DNA from: Rhodospirillales bacterium
GTDB lineage: Bacteria > Pseudomonadota > Alphaproteobacteria > Rhodospirillales > Casp-alpha2
Direction of reading: 5' to 3'
DNA length: 8,013 nucleotides
Assembly (NCBI GenBank): GCA_021775275.1
Contig: JAJFIE010000496.1
Location: 1 to 8,013, forward strand
The position numbers and the translations under genes are program-made. Under the pieces are notes generated by a model, which was not told where the DNA came from, did not search any database, and was given only the letters and a program-made list of their open reading frames with translations. This document shows positions 1 to 5,529 of the stretch, in pieces (positions within the stretch are counted from its first letter, which is position 1; each line of letters begins with the position of its first letter).

Positions 1-303
1 ATGGCCAAGGCCGGGTTGCATGCCATGACCCAGCATCTTGCCATGGAACTGGCGGATTCCGGTATTCGGGTAAACGCCATATCGCCTGGGGTTGTCGTGA
101 CGCCTGTATTCGAATCATTCATCGAACCCGACAAAATCGAAGAAACCCTGACGGAAGCGTTTGATGCGTTCCACCCCATTGGCCGTGTCGGGCGTGTCGG
201 CGATGTGGCCAACGTCATCGATCACCTGTTGTCTGACAAGACCGCCTGGGTCACCGGTGCGGTGTGGGATGTGGACGGCGGCGTTATGGCTGGTCGTAAT
301 TGA
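1..303 (+). CDS. Short-chain dehydrogenase/reductase (SDR), C-terminal part only
   Basis: This is the C-terminal 100 residues of a classical SDR oxidoreductase, an NAD(P)-dependent Rossmann-fold enzyme. The frame is open to the window edge, and the first ATG is not the true start. Residue K3 in MAKAGL fits the catalytic lysine of the YxxxK motif, so the tyrosine should lie just two codons outside the window. Downstream, RVNAISPG (residues 23-30) is the conserved stretch after the active-site helix, and [13 protein letters not shown] (83-95) is the usual SDR C-terminal end. The Rossmann N-terminus with its TGxxxGxG motif and the catalytic serine lie upstream and cannot be seen. The substrate cannot be inferred. 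The TGA at 301-303 is followed in frame by a fragment of an unrelated hydrolase. Family assignment is firm; specific function is unknown. Confidence 0.9.
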   Translation: MAKAGLHAMTQHLAMELADSGIRVNAISPGVVVTPVFESFIEPDKIEETLTEAFDAFHPIGRVGRVGDVANVIDHLLSDKTAWVTGAVWDVDGGVMAGRN

Positions 304-552
304 TACCCGCAGGACCAGGATCTGCCCGGTTTTCAGGAAGAAAAATACCGTAAAACCTTTGGCGTCTGGTACCCGAACGCCGATTTACAGTTTATTACAG
401 ATGCCGGTCATTTCCCCATGTACGAAACCCCGGTTTATTTCGCCACACTGGTGGAAGAGTTCCTCAAAAACAACTCAACGATCGTCGACTATCGACGAGA
501 TACAAAATTAAGAGGCGAGGGCGGCTTGTGCCATCCTCGCTATCTTATTTAA
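304..552 (+). pseudogene. Alpha/beta hydrolase C-terminal remnant (no start, no N-terminal domain)
   Basis: Translated directly after the SDR stop, in the same frame, this stretch stays open for 82 codons to TAA at 550-552. It reads as the end of an alpha/beta-fold hydrolase. WYPNADLQFI is the strand before the catalytic histidine, DAGHFPMYETP carries that histidine with its usual context, and VYFATLVEEFLKNN is the closing helix. The epoxide-hydrolase/dehalogenase-like group often has GHxPMxETP at this place. The nucleophile elbow (GxSxG or GxDxG), the acid residue region and any start codon with a ribosome binding site are missing. The preceding bases are the SDR coding sequence, so the 5' part has been lost, probably by deletion. 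The last ~25 residues (from STIVDYRR) do not look like family sequence and may be read-on past a lost native stop. It should not make an active enzyme. Confidence 0.72.
482..550. terminator. Probable bidirectional intrinsic terminator between convergent genes
   Basis: The main hairpin pairs GCGAGG (515-520) with CCTCGC (535-540), with an inner GGC/GCC stem closed on a TTGT loop. On the plus strand it is followed by TATCTTATTT (541-550). On the minus strand it is followed by CTCTTAATTTTGT, so it could stop transcription from both sides. A second perfect hairpin, TCGTCGA (482-488) and TCGACGA (492-498) with a 3-nt loop, lies beside it, with a T-rich stretch beyond it on the minus strand. Stop codons of both converging frames (549-552) lie at the edge. 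The fold was read by eye; no energy was computed. Confidence 0.6.
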
Positions 553-1148
553 AGATCCTGCGTCTCGGCTTTCAAAACCTCGACGGCATCCAGCGGCGGC
601 GTGTCGCGATGGGCTTCCATCTTCGGTATACGGGTGAAGCGTCCTCCGTGCTGGTGCTCGGGCAGCTCTTCCTTTGGTCCACCGGGACTGACCGGGCGCG
701 GCGCGAAACGGCCTTGGGAAATCGCCCGATCATACATGACGATGGCGCCGGCCAATCCCACATTAATGCAGAATTTAGTGGGAATTTTCAGGGTGTAGGC
801 GCACCGTTCCTGGCTTTCCGGTGATAACGATCCTCGCTCCGGCCCCAGAATATAGGCAGCCTGCTGTGGATGGTGAAAGCTGGGCAACTCTATCGCATCG
901 TCGGTCAGTTCCACACCAACCAGAACGCAGTCATTTGGTAAAACCATCGACGGCAAATCCGGAAAACTGTAGAACGGCAAATGGCCCAATGCGTTGGATG
1001 TATCCGAGTGGTTCCCGTCCGTGCGTGCATAGCTGGCGGACACGGTGAACACGAAGCTGGCGTCAAAGGCATGGGCCGTGCGAAACAGGCTGCCCACGTT
1101 CATGGCTTTACTAACCCCCTCAACACCGATACCGAAGTACCCGCGCAT
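549..1148 (-). CDS. SpoU/TrmH-family RNA 2'-O-methyltransferase
   Basis: This is a 199-residue protein of the SpoU (SPOUT) class, which transfers a methyl group from S-adenosylmethionine to a ribose 2'-OH of tRNA or rRNA using a trefoil-knot fold. All three SpoU motifs are visible: KAMNVGSLFR (residues 14-23, with N17 and catalytic-type R23), AYILGPERGSL (98-108) and KIPTKFCINVGLAGAIVMYD (121-140). The knot motif has CIN where many relatives have SLN. The C-terminal tail (about 141-199) is Pro/Gly-rich and is probably not part of the catalytic core. The frame stays open 27 codons further upstream to an ATG at 1229. I chose the ATG at 1146-1148 because GGGAG lies about 8 nt before it and because MRGYFGIGVEG fits the start of the family's domain. 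It is divergent from the quinone-oxidoreductase gene. The target nucleotide cannot be told from sequence. Confidence 0.9.
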   Translation of the reverse strand: MRGYFGIGVEGVSKAMNVGSLFRTAHAFDASFVFTVSASYARTDGNHSDTSNALGHLPFYSFPDLPSMVLPNDCVLVGVELTDDAIELPSFHHPQQAAYILGPERGSLSPESQERCAYTLKIPTKFCINVGLAGAIVMYDRAISQGRFAPRPVSPGGPKEELPEHQHGGRFTRIPKMEAHRDTPPLDAVEVLKAETQDL

Positions 1149-1233
1149 GCATTTTCTCCCGATATGTCTCAAAACCCGGATAAGTGACCCGACTATGGCG
1201 AATTTCATCTCTGAATCAAGTCGCGACAAAATG

Positions 1234-1248
1234 AGCCGCTTCGCGGCT
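1234..1248 (+). other. Small GC hairpin in the 5' leader of the quinone oxidoreductase gene
   Basis: AGCCGC (1234-1239) pairs perfectly with GCGGCT (1243-1248) around a TTC loop. It ends 6 nt before the AAGGA ribosome binding site (1255-1259) of the gene starting at 1269. No T-tract follows, so it is not a terminator. It may affect mRNA stability or ribosome access, or may be incidental. An 8-bp palindrome, GTCGCGAC (1220-1227), lies just upstream. I see no convincing promoter hexamers in 1149-1268. Confidence 0.35.
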
Positions 1249-1268
1249 TCAGATAAGGATTCCCCATA

Positions 1269-2273
1269 ATGCGCGCTGTTGTTTGCTCCTCATTTGACGA
1301 TATGGCGGCTTTGTCATTTGATGAAAACATTCCGCCGCCGGAATTTAATCCGTCGCCAGAACAGGGACGCATCTGGGGCGACGTGCGGATACGGGTCAGG
1401 ACAGCAGGCATTAACTTCGCCGATACGTTGATGATTGCAGGCAAATACCAGGTCAAGCCACCGTTACCCTTTACACCGGGAATGGAAGTGGCGGGCGAGA
1501 TCATCGACGTTGCCTCTCATGTCACACGATTTCAAATCGGCCAGCGGGTCATGGCCATGGTCGCCCACGGCGGTTATGCACAAGAAGCCGTCGCGCCCGA
1601 GGACAATGTCTATGCCATCCCGGACGCTATGGACTGGATCAGCGCTGCCGGGTTCCCCATAACCTACGGGACATCTGGCGATGCATTCATGCGAGATAAT
1701 GCATTGAAGGCAGGTGACGTACTGCTGGTTCATGGGGCGGCGGGCGGCGTGGGCCTCACGGCCGTCGAGATCGGCAAGCAGCTGGGCGCTACGGTGATCG
1801 CCACAGCGGGCGGACCGGAAAAGCTGGCTATCGCTGCCGAGCACGGCGCGGATTACTTGATCGACTACCGCAAGGACGACATCCGCATACGGGTCAAGGC
1901 ATTGACCGAAGGGCGTGGTGCGGACGTGGTGTTTGACCCGGTCGGGGGTGAGGTATTTGCCGCCAGTATGCGCGCCGTCGCTCAGGGCGGTCGGATCATC
2001 GTTATCGGTTTCGCCAGCGGCGATATTCCTCAGGTTCCCGCCAACATCGTCATGGTAAAGAACATCACCGTCACCGGGTACAACTTCGGTGGCTGGCGGG
2101 TGCTTGATCCGGATGGGGTGCGATCTTCCATGGAAACCCTGCTGGACTGGTATGCGGCGGGGAAACTAAAGCCCCACACATCGCATACATTTCCTCTGGA
2201 AGACTATGCGCAAGCGCTGGAGACGCTTAAGTCGCGTAAATCCACGGGCAAGGTCGTGCTAATGGTTGACTGA
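1269..2273 (+). CDS. Zinc-independent NADPH:quinone oxidoreductase-like MDR enzyme
   Basis: This is a 334-residue medium-chain dehydrogenase/reductase of the quinone oxidoreductase group, which uses NADPH to reduce quinones or other alpha,beta-unsaturated carbonyls in the cytosol. The N-terminal GroES-like domain (about 1-125) carries AGINFAD (46-52) and PGMEVAGEI (70-78). The catalytic and structural zinc-ligand cysteines of alcohol dehydrogenases are absent. The Rossmann domain has HGAAGGVG (155-162), the nucleotide-binding loop typical of this group, then ADVVFDPVGG. Residues 21-38 form a somewhat long linker before DVRIRV. AAGGA (1255-1259) lies 9 nt before the ATG and supports this start. 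The stop TGA (2271-2273) shares its final A with the ATG of the DUF2332 gene, so the two are co-transcribed and probably translationally coupled. The substrate is unknown; enoyl reductase activity is equally possible. Confidence 0.9.
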   Translation: MRAVVCSSFDDMAALSFDENIPPPEFNPSPEQGRIWGDVRIRVRTAGINFADTLMIAGKYQVKPPLPFTPGMEVAGEIIDVASHVTRFQIGQRVMAMVAHGGYAQEAVAPEDNVYAIPDAMDWISAAGFPITYGTSGDAFMRDNALKAGDVLLVHGAAGGVGLTAVEIGKQLGATVIATAGGPEKLAIAAEHGADYLIDYRKDDIRIRVKALTEGRGADVVFDPVGGEVFAASMRAVAQGGRIIVIGFASGDIPQVPANIVMVKNITVTGYNFGGWRVLDPDGVRSSMETLLDWYAAGKLKPHTSHTFPLEDYAQALETLKSRKSTGKVVLMVD

Positions 2274-3340
2274 TGGCCAAGGCGACCACCATCCGGGAAC
2301 ATTTTAGTTCTCAGGCCGACGCCTGCCGCAGGTTCGGCTCATCCTTCACCGGACGGCTGTGTGACCTGCTGGCGGACCGCCTTTCCCATGAAACCCGCCC
2401 TGGAGCGCGCACGCTTGCATGGCCCGGTGATCCTGGTGCGGATGGATTGGCATTACGCCTCGCCGGGGCGCTACATGCCCTTGTCTTGACGGGTCAGGAT
2501 GCCGGGCTCACGTCAATCTATCCACCTGATGGGAAAGTTCCACTCGATGATGACGATGTATGGCGGGTCGTCGAAAATGCCCTCCGTGCCCATGGGGATT
2601 TTATTGATGGCTGGCTGGACTCACCGCCCCAGACCAATGAGGTGGCTCGTGCCGCCATGATACTGCCTGCATTGGCGCAACTGGCGGCGCGGTTTGATCT
2701 CCCGCTGGCGCTCTATGAAATCGGCGCCAGTGCAGGGCTGACCCTGCAACTGATGCAGTTTCATTATGATTTTTCCGGTGTGCGGATTGGCGATGCGGGG
2801 TCACCGGTCCAATTGTGCCCCGACATACGGACTCCCCCGCCACTGACAAAAATCCTGCCCGCCGTTGTCTCAAGGCGCGGGTGTGATCTGAACCCGCTGG
2901 ATGCCACCTGTGAGGTTGATGCGATGAGGCTGCGCAGCTACGTTTGGGCGGATCAGCGCCCGCGGCATGACCGGCTGAACGGGGCCATTGAGTTGTATGC
3001 GAACAATCCTCCGGTGATGGAGCAAAAAGACGCAGCATTATGGGTCGCCCGGGAACTCGACGCACGTCCCGACAACGCCATCAGCGTGTTTTATCACACC
3101 ATCGTCTGGCAGTATCTTCCGTCCGACGTCAAATCAATGATTGAAAAAAGCCTCGCTGACGTCGGCGCGAAATCATCGCCGGGCGCCCCTCTCGCTTTTT
3201 TGGGCATGGAAGGGTACGGCAATCCGGATCACGCAATCCTGGAGTTGACCGCATGGTCCGGCGACGCTGCGACGGATGGCCGAAAGGTCAAGTTGGCCCA
3301 CGTTGACTACCACGGACGCTGGATTGATTGGCGCGCCTAG
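2273..3340 (+). CDS. DUF2332 family protein (uncharacterised)
   Basis: This 355-residue cytosolic-looking protein has no signal peptide or membrane segment and matches DUF2332 along its whole length. The family signature runs in order: LAWPGDPGADGLALRLAGALHAL (48-70), WLDSPPQTNEVARAA (114-128), LALYEIGASAGLTLQL (145-160), RRGCDLNPLD (201-210), RLRSYVWADQRPR (219-231), YHTIVWQYLP (274-283) and YHGRWIDW (346-353). EIGASAGL resembles a glycine-rich S-adenosylmethionine-binding loop, so a methyltransferase-like fold is a reasonable inference, but no activity is established that I know of. It starts within the TGATG overlap with the upstream gene and lacks a strong ribosome binding site of its own, consistent with translational coupling. 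Length is typical for the family. The family call is firm; the function is unknown. Confidence 0.9.
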   Translation: MAKATTIREHFSSQADACRRFGSSFTGRLCDLLADRLSHETRPGARTLAWPGDPGADGLALRLAGALHALVLTGQDAGLTSIYPPDGKVPLDDDDVWRVVENALRAHGDFIDGWLDSPPQTNEVARAAMILPALAQLAARFDLPLALYEIGASAGLTLQLMQFHYDFSGVRIGDAGSPVQLCPDIRTPPPLTKILPAVVSRRGCDLNPLDATCEVDAMRLRSYVWADQRPRHDRLNGAIELYANNPPVMEQKDAALWVARELDARPDNAISVFYHTIVWQYLPSDVKSMIEKSLADVGAKSSPGAPLAFLGMEGYGNPDHAILELTAWSGDAATDGRKVKLAHVDYHGRWIDWRA

Positions 3341-3374
3341 AAAAAAGAAAGGCGGGTGCGAACACCGGCCTTTC
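3341..3374 (-). terminator. Intrinsic terminator of the DUF1127 gene
   Basis: GAAAGGC (3347-3353) pairs with GCCTTTC (3368-3374). An inner GGTG/CACC stem closes on a four-base loop that reads TTCG on the minus strand, with one G-G mismatch between the stems. Read on the minus strand, the hairpin is followed by TTTTTT (3346-3341), a standard rho-independent layout 41 nt past the DUF1127 stop. On the plus strand, only the T's inside the stem follow the loop, so termination of the DUF2332 transcript here would be weaker. Confidence 0.8.
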
Positions 3375-3415
3375 CACCAAAGAAACCTATCTGAAGTGCT
3401 ATGCTGTCAGGGCAA

Positions 3416-3661
3416 TCAGGAACGCCAGAATGGTTTCGACGTTTCGTGGACGACTTCTTCGCGGGTCAGCCCCATGTCTTTGAGAAAGTGGGTCTCCAGG
3501 GCCTTGAGATGCCTGCGATCCTGTGCCCGTTTCTGCCACACTGACAATGTGCGGAAGAGAGCTTCCGGTAATCCGAACAGTGACTTTATTATGTCCGTAG
3601 CGGTGTGTCCGCCAGAGTAATCATTTGTGCCATTGCACGTATTCACTGAATTCCTGATCAT
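3416..3661 (-). CDS. DUF1127 domain small protein (YjiS-like)
   Basis: This is an 81-residue basic protein with a DUF1127 domain at its C-terminus (about residues 37-80). The signature is W42xxR45, L52xxLxxxxLKDMGLTREE (to 69) and the closing KPFWR (76-80). DUF1127 proteins are small, often Arg-rich proteins common in Alpha- and Gammaproteobacteria; some are reported to bind RNA and to affect phosphate, carbon or stress physiology, but I cannot assign a role here. I chose the ATG at 3659-3661 because AAGGAG lies 7 nt before it. The frame remains open up to an ATG at 3796, which would give 126 residues, but the extra part has no family character. The gene is convergent with DUF2332 and ends in its own terminator. 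Upstream lies an AT-rich promoter with a TATAAT box and a palindrome. Confidence 0.85.
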   Translation of the reverse strand: MIRNSVNTCNGTNDYSGGHTATDIIKSLFGLPEALFRTLSVWQKRAQDRRHLKALETHFLKDMGLTREEVVHETSKPFWRS

Positions 3662-3801
3662 GACTGATCTCCTTATTCCTGTTACCACCCTGTGGCCGAC
3701 TGACCTGATGGAAAAGTCCTGTGCGATACGTTCGCGTTGATCATGGTGTAACGGTGTTTCCTGTTGGTCACAAACGATGATTTCTAGTGGTATCATGAGA
3801 A

Positions 3802-3807
3802 ATTATA
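3802..3807 (-). promoter_or_regulatory. Candidate -10 box for the DUF1127 gene
   Basis: The minus strand reads TATAAT exactly at 3807-3802, in AT-rich context. No good TTGACA lies 16-18 bp upstream; the place is taken by the palindrome 3819-3834. Transcription would start near 3795, giving a leader of about 134 nt. The plus strand also reads TATAAT (3804-3809), so direction is not certain. Confidence 0.45.
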
Positions 3808-3818
3808 ATGAATTTTAA

Positions 3819-3863
3819 TTGATAAATTTATCAAAAAAGTCATATTTCCGCCGTTTTTTGATA
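3819..3863. promoter_or_regulatory. Operator-like palindrome and nested inverted repeat
   Basis: TTGATAAATTTATCAA (3819-3834) is a perfect 16-bp palindrome. Its right half also begins a second inverted repeat: TATCAAAAAA (3829-3838) and TTTTTTGATA (3854-3863), perfect 10-bp arms around a 15-nt gap. Relative to the TATAAT box read on the minus strand, the palindrome spans about -24 to -39, where a repressor would block RNA polymerase. Half-sites are TTGATA, similar to FNR half-sites, but the spacing is two bases too long for an FNR box. The cognate regulator is unknown; the divergent LysR protein is one candidate. Confidence 0.45.
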
Positions 3864-4052
3864 TTCCCCCATCTTTAATGATCTGATAATATGTAATCGA
3901 TTGCAGCGTTTTTGATATGCCTGTTATGTGTTTTCGGCATGGAAGGTTCGTAATCAGCTAACGCAAGTGTAACAACTGAGGCCGTGGTCGCTATCCGATG
4001 GTTGCGATCAAAAATATAAGCCAGAAGAACAAAATGGACCGGGGAGCGAATC

Positions 4053-4964
4053 ATGGCACGGGACCTGCCGCCACTGAACGGATTGCGCGCCTTTGAGGCC
4101 GCTGCCCGGCATCTGAGTTTCACCCGTGCGGCGGATGAATTGTATGTGACCCAGGCAGCCATTTCCCATCAGGTCAAGGGGCTGGAAAACCACCTGGGCT
4201 TCGATTTGTTCCGGCGGGTCAACCGGGGCCTTATGCTAACGGAGGATGGCCAGATCCTGTTTCCTGCCGTGCGGGACGGTCTGGATGTTATGGCGGCGGC
4301 GCTTCGCGCCATCGATACCAGTGAACAGTCTGGCACGTTGACCGTCACGACTCTCGATTCCATCGCCAGCGCCTGGCTGGTGCCACGGCTTGGACGCTTC
4401 CGCCGCCTTCACCCGGATATCGATGTGCGCTTATCGGTAAATGATCGGCTGACCGACTTCGCCCGGGACGTCGATGTGGATATGGCGATCCGGTACGGCG
4501 GCGGTCAGTGGCCCGGCGTGCGATCAGACTTGGTAATGGACGAAGAAATTTTCCCGGTCGCCAGCCCGGAACTGATCGAACAGGGACCCGGCTTGAACAC
4601 ACCTGCAGACCTGCTGAAATACCCCTTGCTGCATGATACCCTGCCCGAGGACTGGGCCATGTGGTTCGAGACGGCAGGCGTTGAGGCGCCTGGGCTTGAA
4701 GCCGGCTACCGGCTGGAACATTCCCACCTGATTGCCCTGGCCGCCATGGCGGGTGAAGGCGTTGCGCTGGGCCGCAGTGCACTGATTGCTGATGCGCTTG
4801 CCACCGGGCGGCTGGTACGGCTGTTTGATATCAAGCTTCCGGCCATGTACGCCTACTATGTCTGCGCGCCGGACGCCGTGTGGGACCGGCCCAAGGTACG
4901 GGCTTTCCGCGACTGGATGATGAGCGAGGTCAAGGGCGCTATCGAGAAAACCCGCGCGGCCTGA
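4053..4964 (+). CDS. LysR-type transcriptional regulator, GcvA-like
   Basis: This 303-residue regulator has an N-terminal winged helix-turn-helix (about residues 6-65: PPLNGLRAFEAAARHLSFTRAADELYVTQAAISHQVKGLE, then LFRRVNRGLMLTEDG). The recognition helix lies around TQAAISHQVKGLE (33-45). A LysR substrate-binding domain follows (about 94-297) with the GcvA-like features GTLTVTT, IRYGGGQWPGV and a late GVALGRSALI stretch. The PPLNGLRAFEAAARHLSFTRAADEL opening is typical of GcvA-like proteins in Proteobacteria; the real target need not be glycine cleavage genes, and none is present here. GGGGAG, 6 nt before the ATG, supports the start. It diverges from the DUF1127 gene across a region with operator-like repeats, and such regulators often control themselves and a divergent or adjacent gene. 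The GFA gene follows within 50 nt. Effector unknown. Confidence 0.92.
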   Translation: MARDLPPLNGLRAFEAAARHLSFTRAADELYVTQAAISHQVKGLENHLGFDLFRRVNRGLMLTEDGQILFPAVRDGLDVMAAALRAIDTSEQSGTLTVTTLDSIASAWLVPRLGRFRRLHPDIDVRLSVNDRLTDFARDVDVDMAIRYGGGQWPGVRSDLVMDEEIFPVASPELIEQGPGLNTPADLLKYPLLHDTLPEDWAMWFETAGVEAPGLEAGYRLEHSHLIALAAMAGEGVALGRSALIADALATGRLVRLFDIKLPAMYAYYVCAPDAVWDRPKVRAFRDWMMSEVKGAIEKTRAA

Positions 4965-5014
4965 TGACCTTCCTCAGTCCGATGCCTTTCCACCAGAGCA
5001 AGAGGGATAAGAAC

Positions 5015-5491
5015 ATGAAACTGCACGGTCTTAATATCCCGGTGAAATCCGGAAAAGACGGCGCGCCCGAAATTCCCGAGGCAACAGGAAGCTGTTTGTG
5101 CGGCGCGGTACATTACAGCGTGCACGCGCCACTGGATAAAAACGTGCGACCCTGCCACTGCACCCAGTGCCGCAAACAGTCGGGCCATCACGCCGCCTAT
5201 GTTCAGGTGGAACGCTGGGACGGCGTGCGCATTGAGGGCGAAGACAATGTCACCTGGTATCATGCCTCCGATCTGGCCAGGCGCGGCTTTTGCAAAACCT
5301 GCGGATCGCAACTGTTCTGGGTGCCCGACCCGGAAAAGACAGGCCGGATAACCGGCGACGTCACTGGTGGCACACTGGATACGCCCACAGGCGTCAAATT
5401 CGCCGCCCATATTTTCGTCGCCGACAAGGGCGATTACTACGACATCACCGACGGACTGCCGCAACATGACACCTATCCGGATGAGGGTTAG
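5015..5491 (+). CDS. GFA/CENP-V family zinc protein
   Basis: This 158-residue protein belongs to the GFA (glutathione-dependent formaldehyde-activating enzyme-like, CENP-V) family with the Mss4-like zinc fold. The zinc ligands are visible: GSCLCG (C27, C29), RPCHCTQC (C47, C49, C52) and GFCKTCG (C93, C96). The ending HIFVADKGDYYDITDGLPQHD (132-152) is characteristic. Members have been linked to formaldehyde-glutathione adduct handling, but most are uncharacterised and no glutathione-dependent formaldehyde dehydrogenase lies nearby, so I do not claim that reaction. I took the ATG at 5015 because a purine-rich AGAGGG precedes it and the domain follows soon after. An in-frame ATG at 4964, which overlaps the LysR stop by one base (TGATG), would add 17 residues and couple translation to the regulator. 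Co-transcription with LysR is likely. It is convergent with hemN. Confidence 0.9.
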   Translation: MKLHGLNIPVKSGKDGAPEIPEATGSCLCGAVHYSVHAPLDKNVRPCHCTQCRKQSGHHAAYVQVERWDGVRIEGEDNVTWYHASDLARRGFCKTCGSQLFWVPDPEKTGRITGDVTGGTLDTPTGVKFAAHIFVADKGDYYDITDGLPQHDTYPDEG

Positions 5492-5529
5492 GTCGTTCGA
5501 TGGCGTCCCGGATTCCTTGACGGGAATTC

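Larger units (their letters stand above)
3662..4052. other. AT-rich divergent intergenic region (391 bp) between DUF1127 and LysR genes
   Basis: I see no gene here. The part from about 3790 to 3900 is strongly AT-rich compared with the flanking genes. It holds a TATAAT reading minus, a 16-bp palindrome and repeated TTGATA half-sites (listed separately). It also holds a near-identical direct repeat, CGTTTTTTGATAT (3852-3864) and CGTTTTTGATAT (3907-3918), and the ribosome binding site GGGGAG (4041-4046) of the LysR gene. For the LysR gene, TTGCAG (3901-3906) and TTATGT (3924-3929) have a 17-bp spacing but match the consensus only weakly. The segment 3662-3790 would be the untranslated leader of the DUF1127 transcript if the TATAAT box is used; I find no recognisable riboswitch there. 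Confidence 0.6.

Noticed and set aside
301..303. Possible readthrough of TGA to make an SDR-hydrolase fusion protein
   Set aside because: The SDR ends at its normal C-terminus and the hydrolase part lacks its nucleophile, so a fusion would not be a working enzyme. A shared frame arises by chance one time in three.
1149..1229. Upstream extension of the RNA methyltransferase to an ATG at 1229
   Set aside because: The extra 27 residues have no family character, whereas the ATG at 1146-1148 has a good GGGAG site and matches the start of the domain.
1234..1248. Hairpin before the quinone oxidoreductase gene read as a terminator or attenuator
   Set aside because: No T-tract follows and no leader peptide or competing fold is evident.
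3819..3834. Palindrome read as a classical FNR box
   Set aside because: The two TTGAT/ATCAA halves are separated by six bases, not the four that FNR-family dimers require.
4856..5467. Open frame of 203 codons on the minus strand over the LysR end and GFA gene
   Set aside because: It is a shadow of the GFA coding sequence, whose seven zinc-type cysteines are intact on the plus strand.
5492..5529. Terminator between the convergent GFA gene and hemN
   Set aside because: Only short stems are possible (ATTCC/GGAAT or CCCG/CGGG) and no T-tract follows on either strand.
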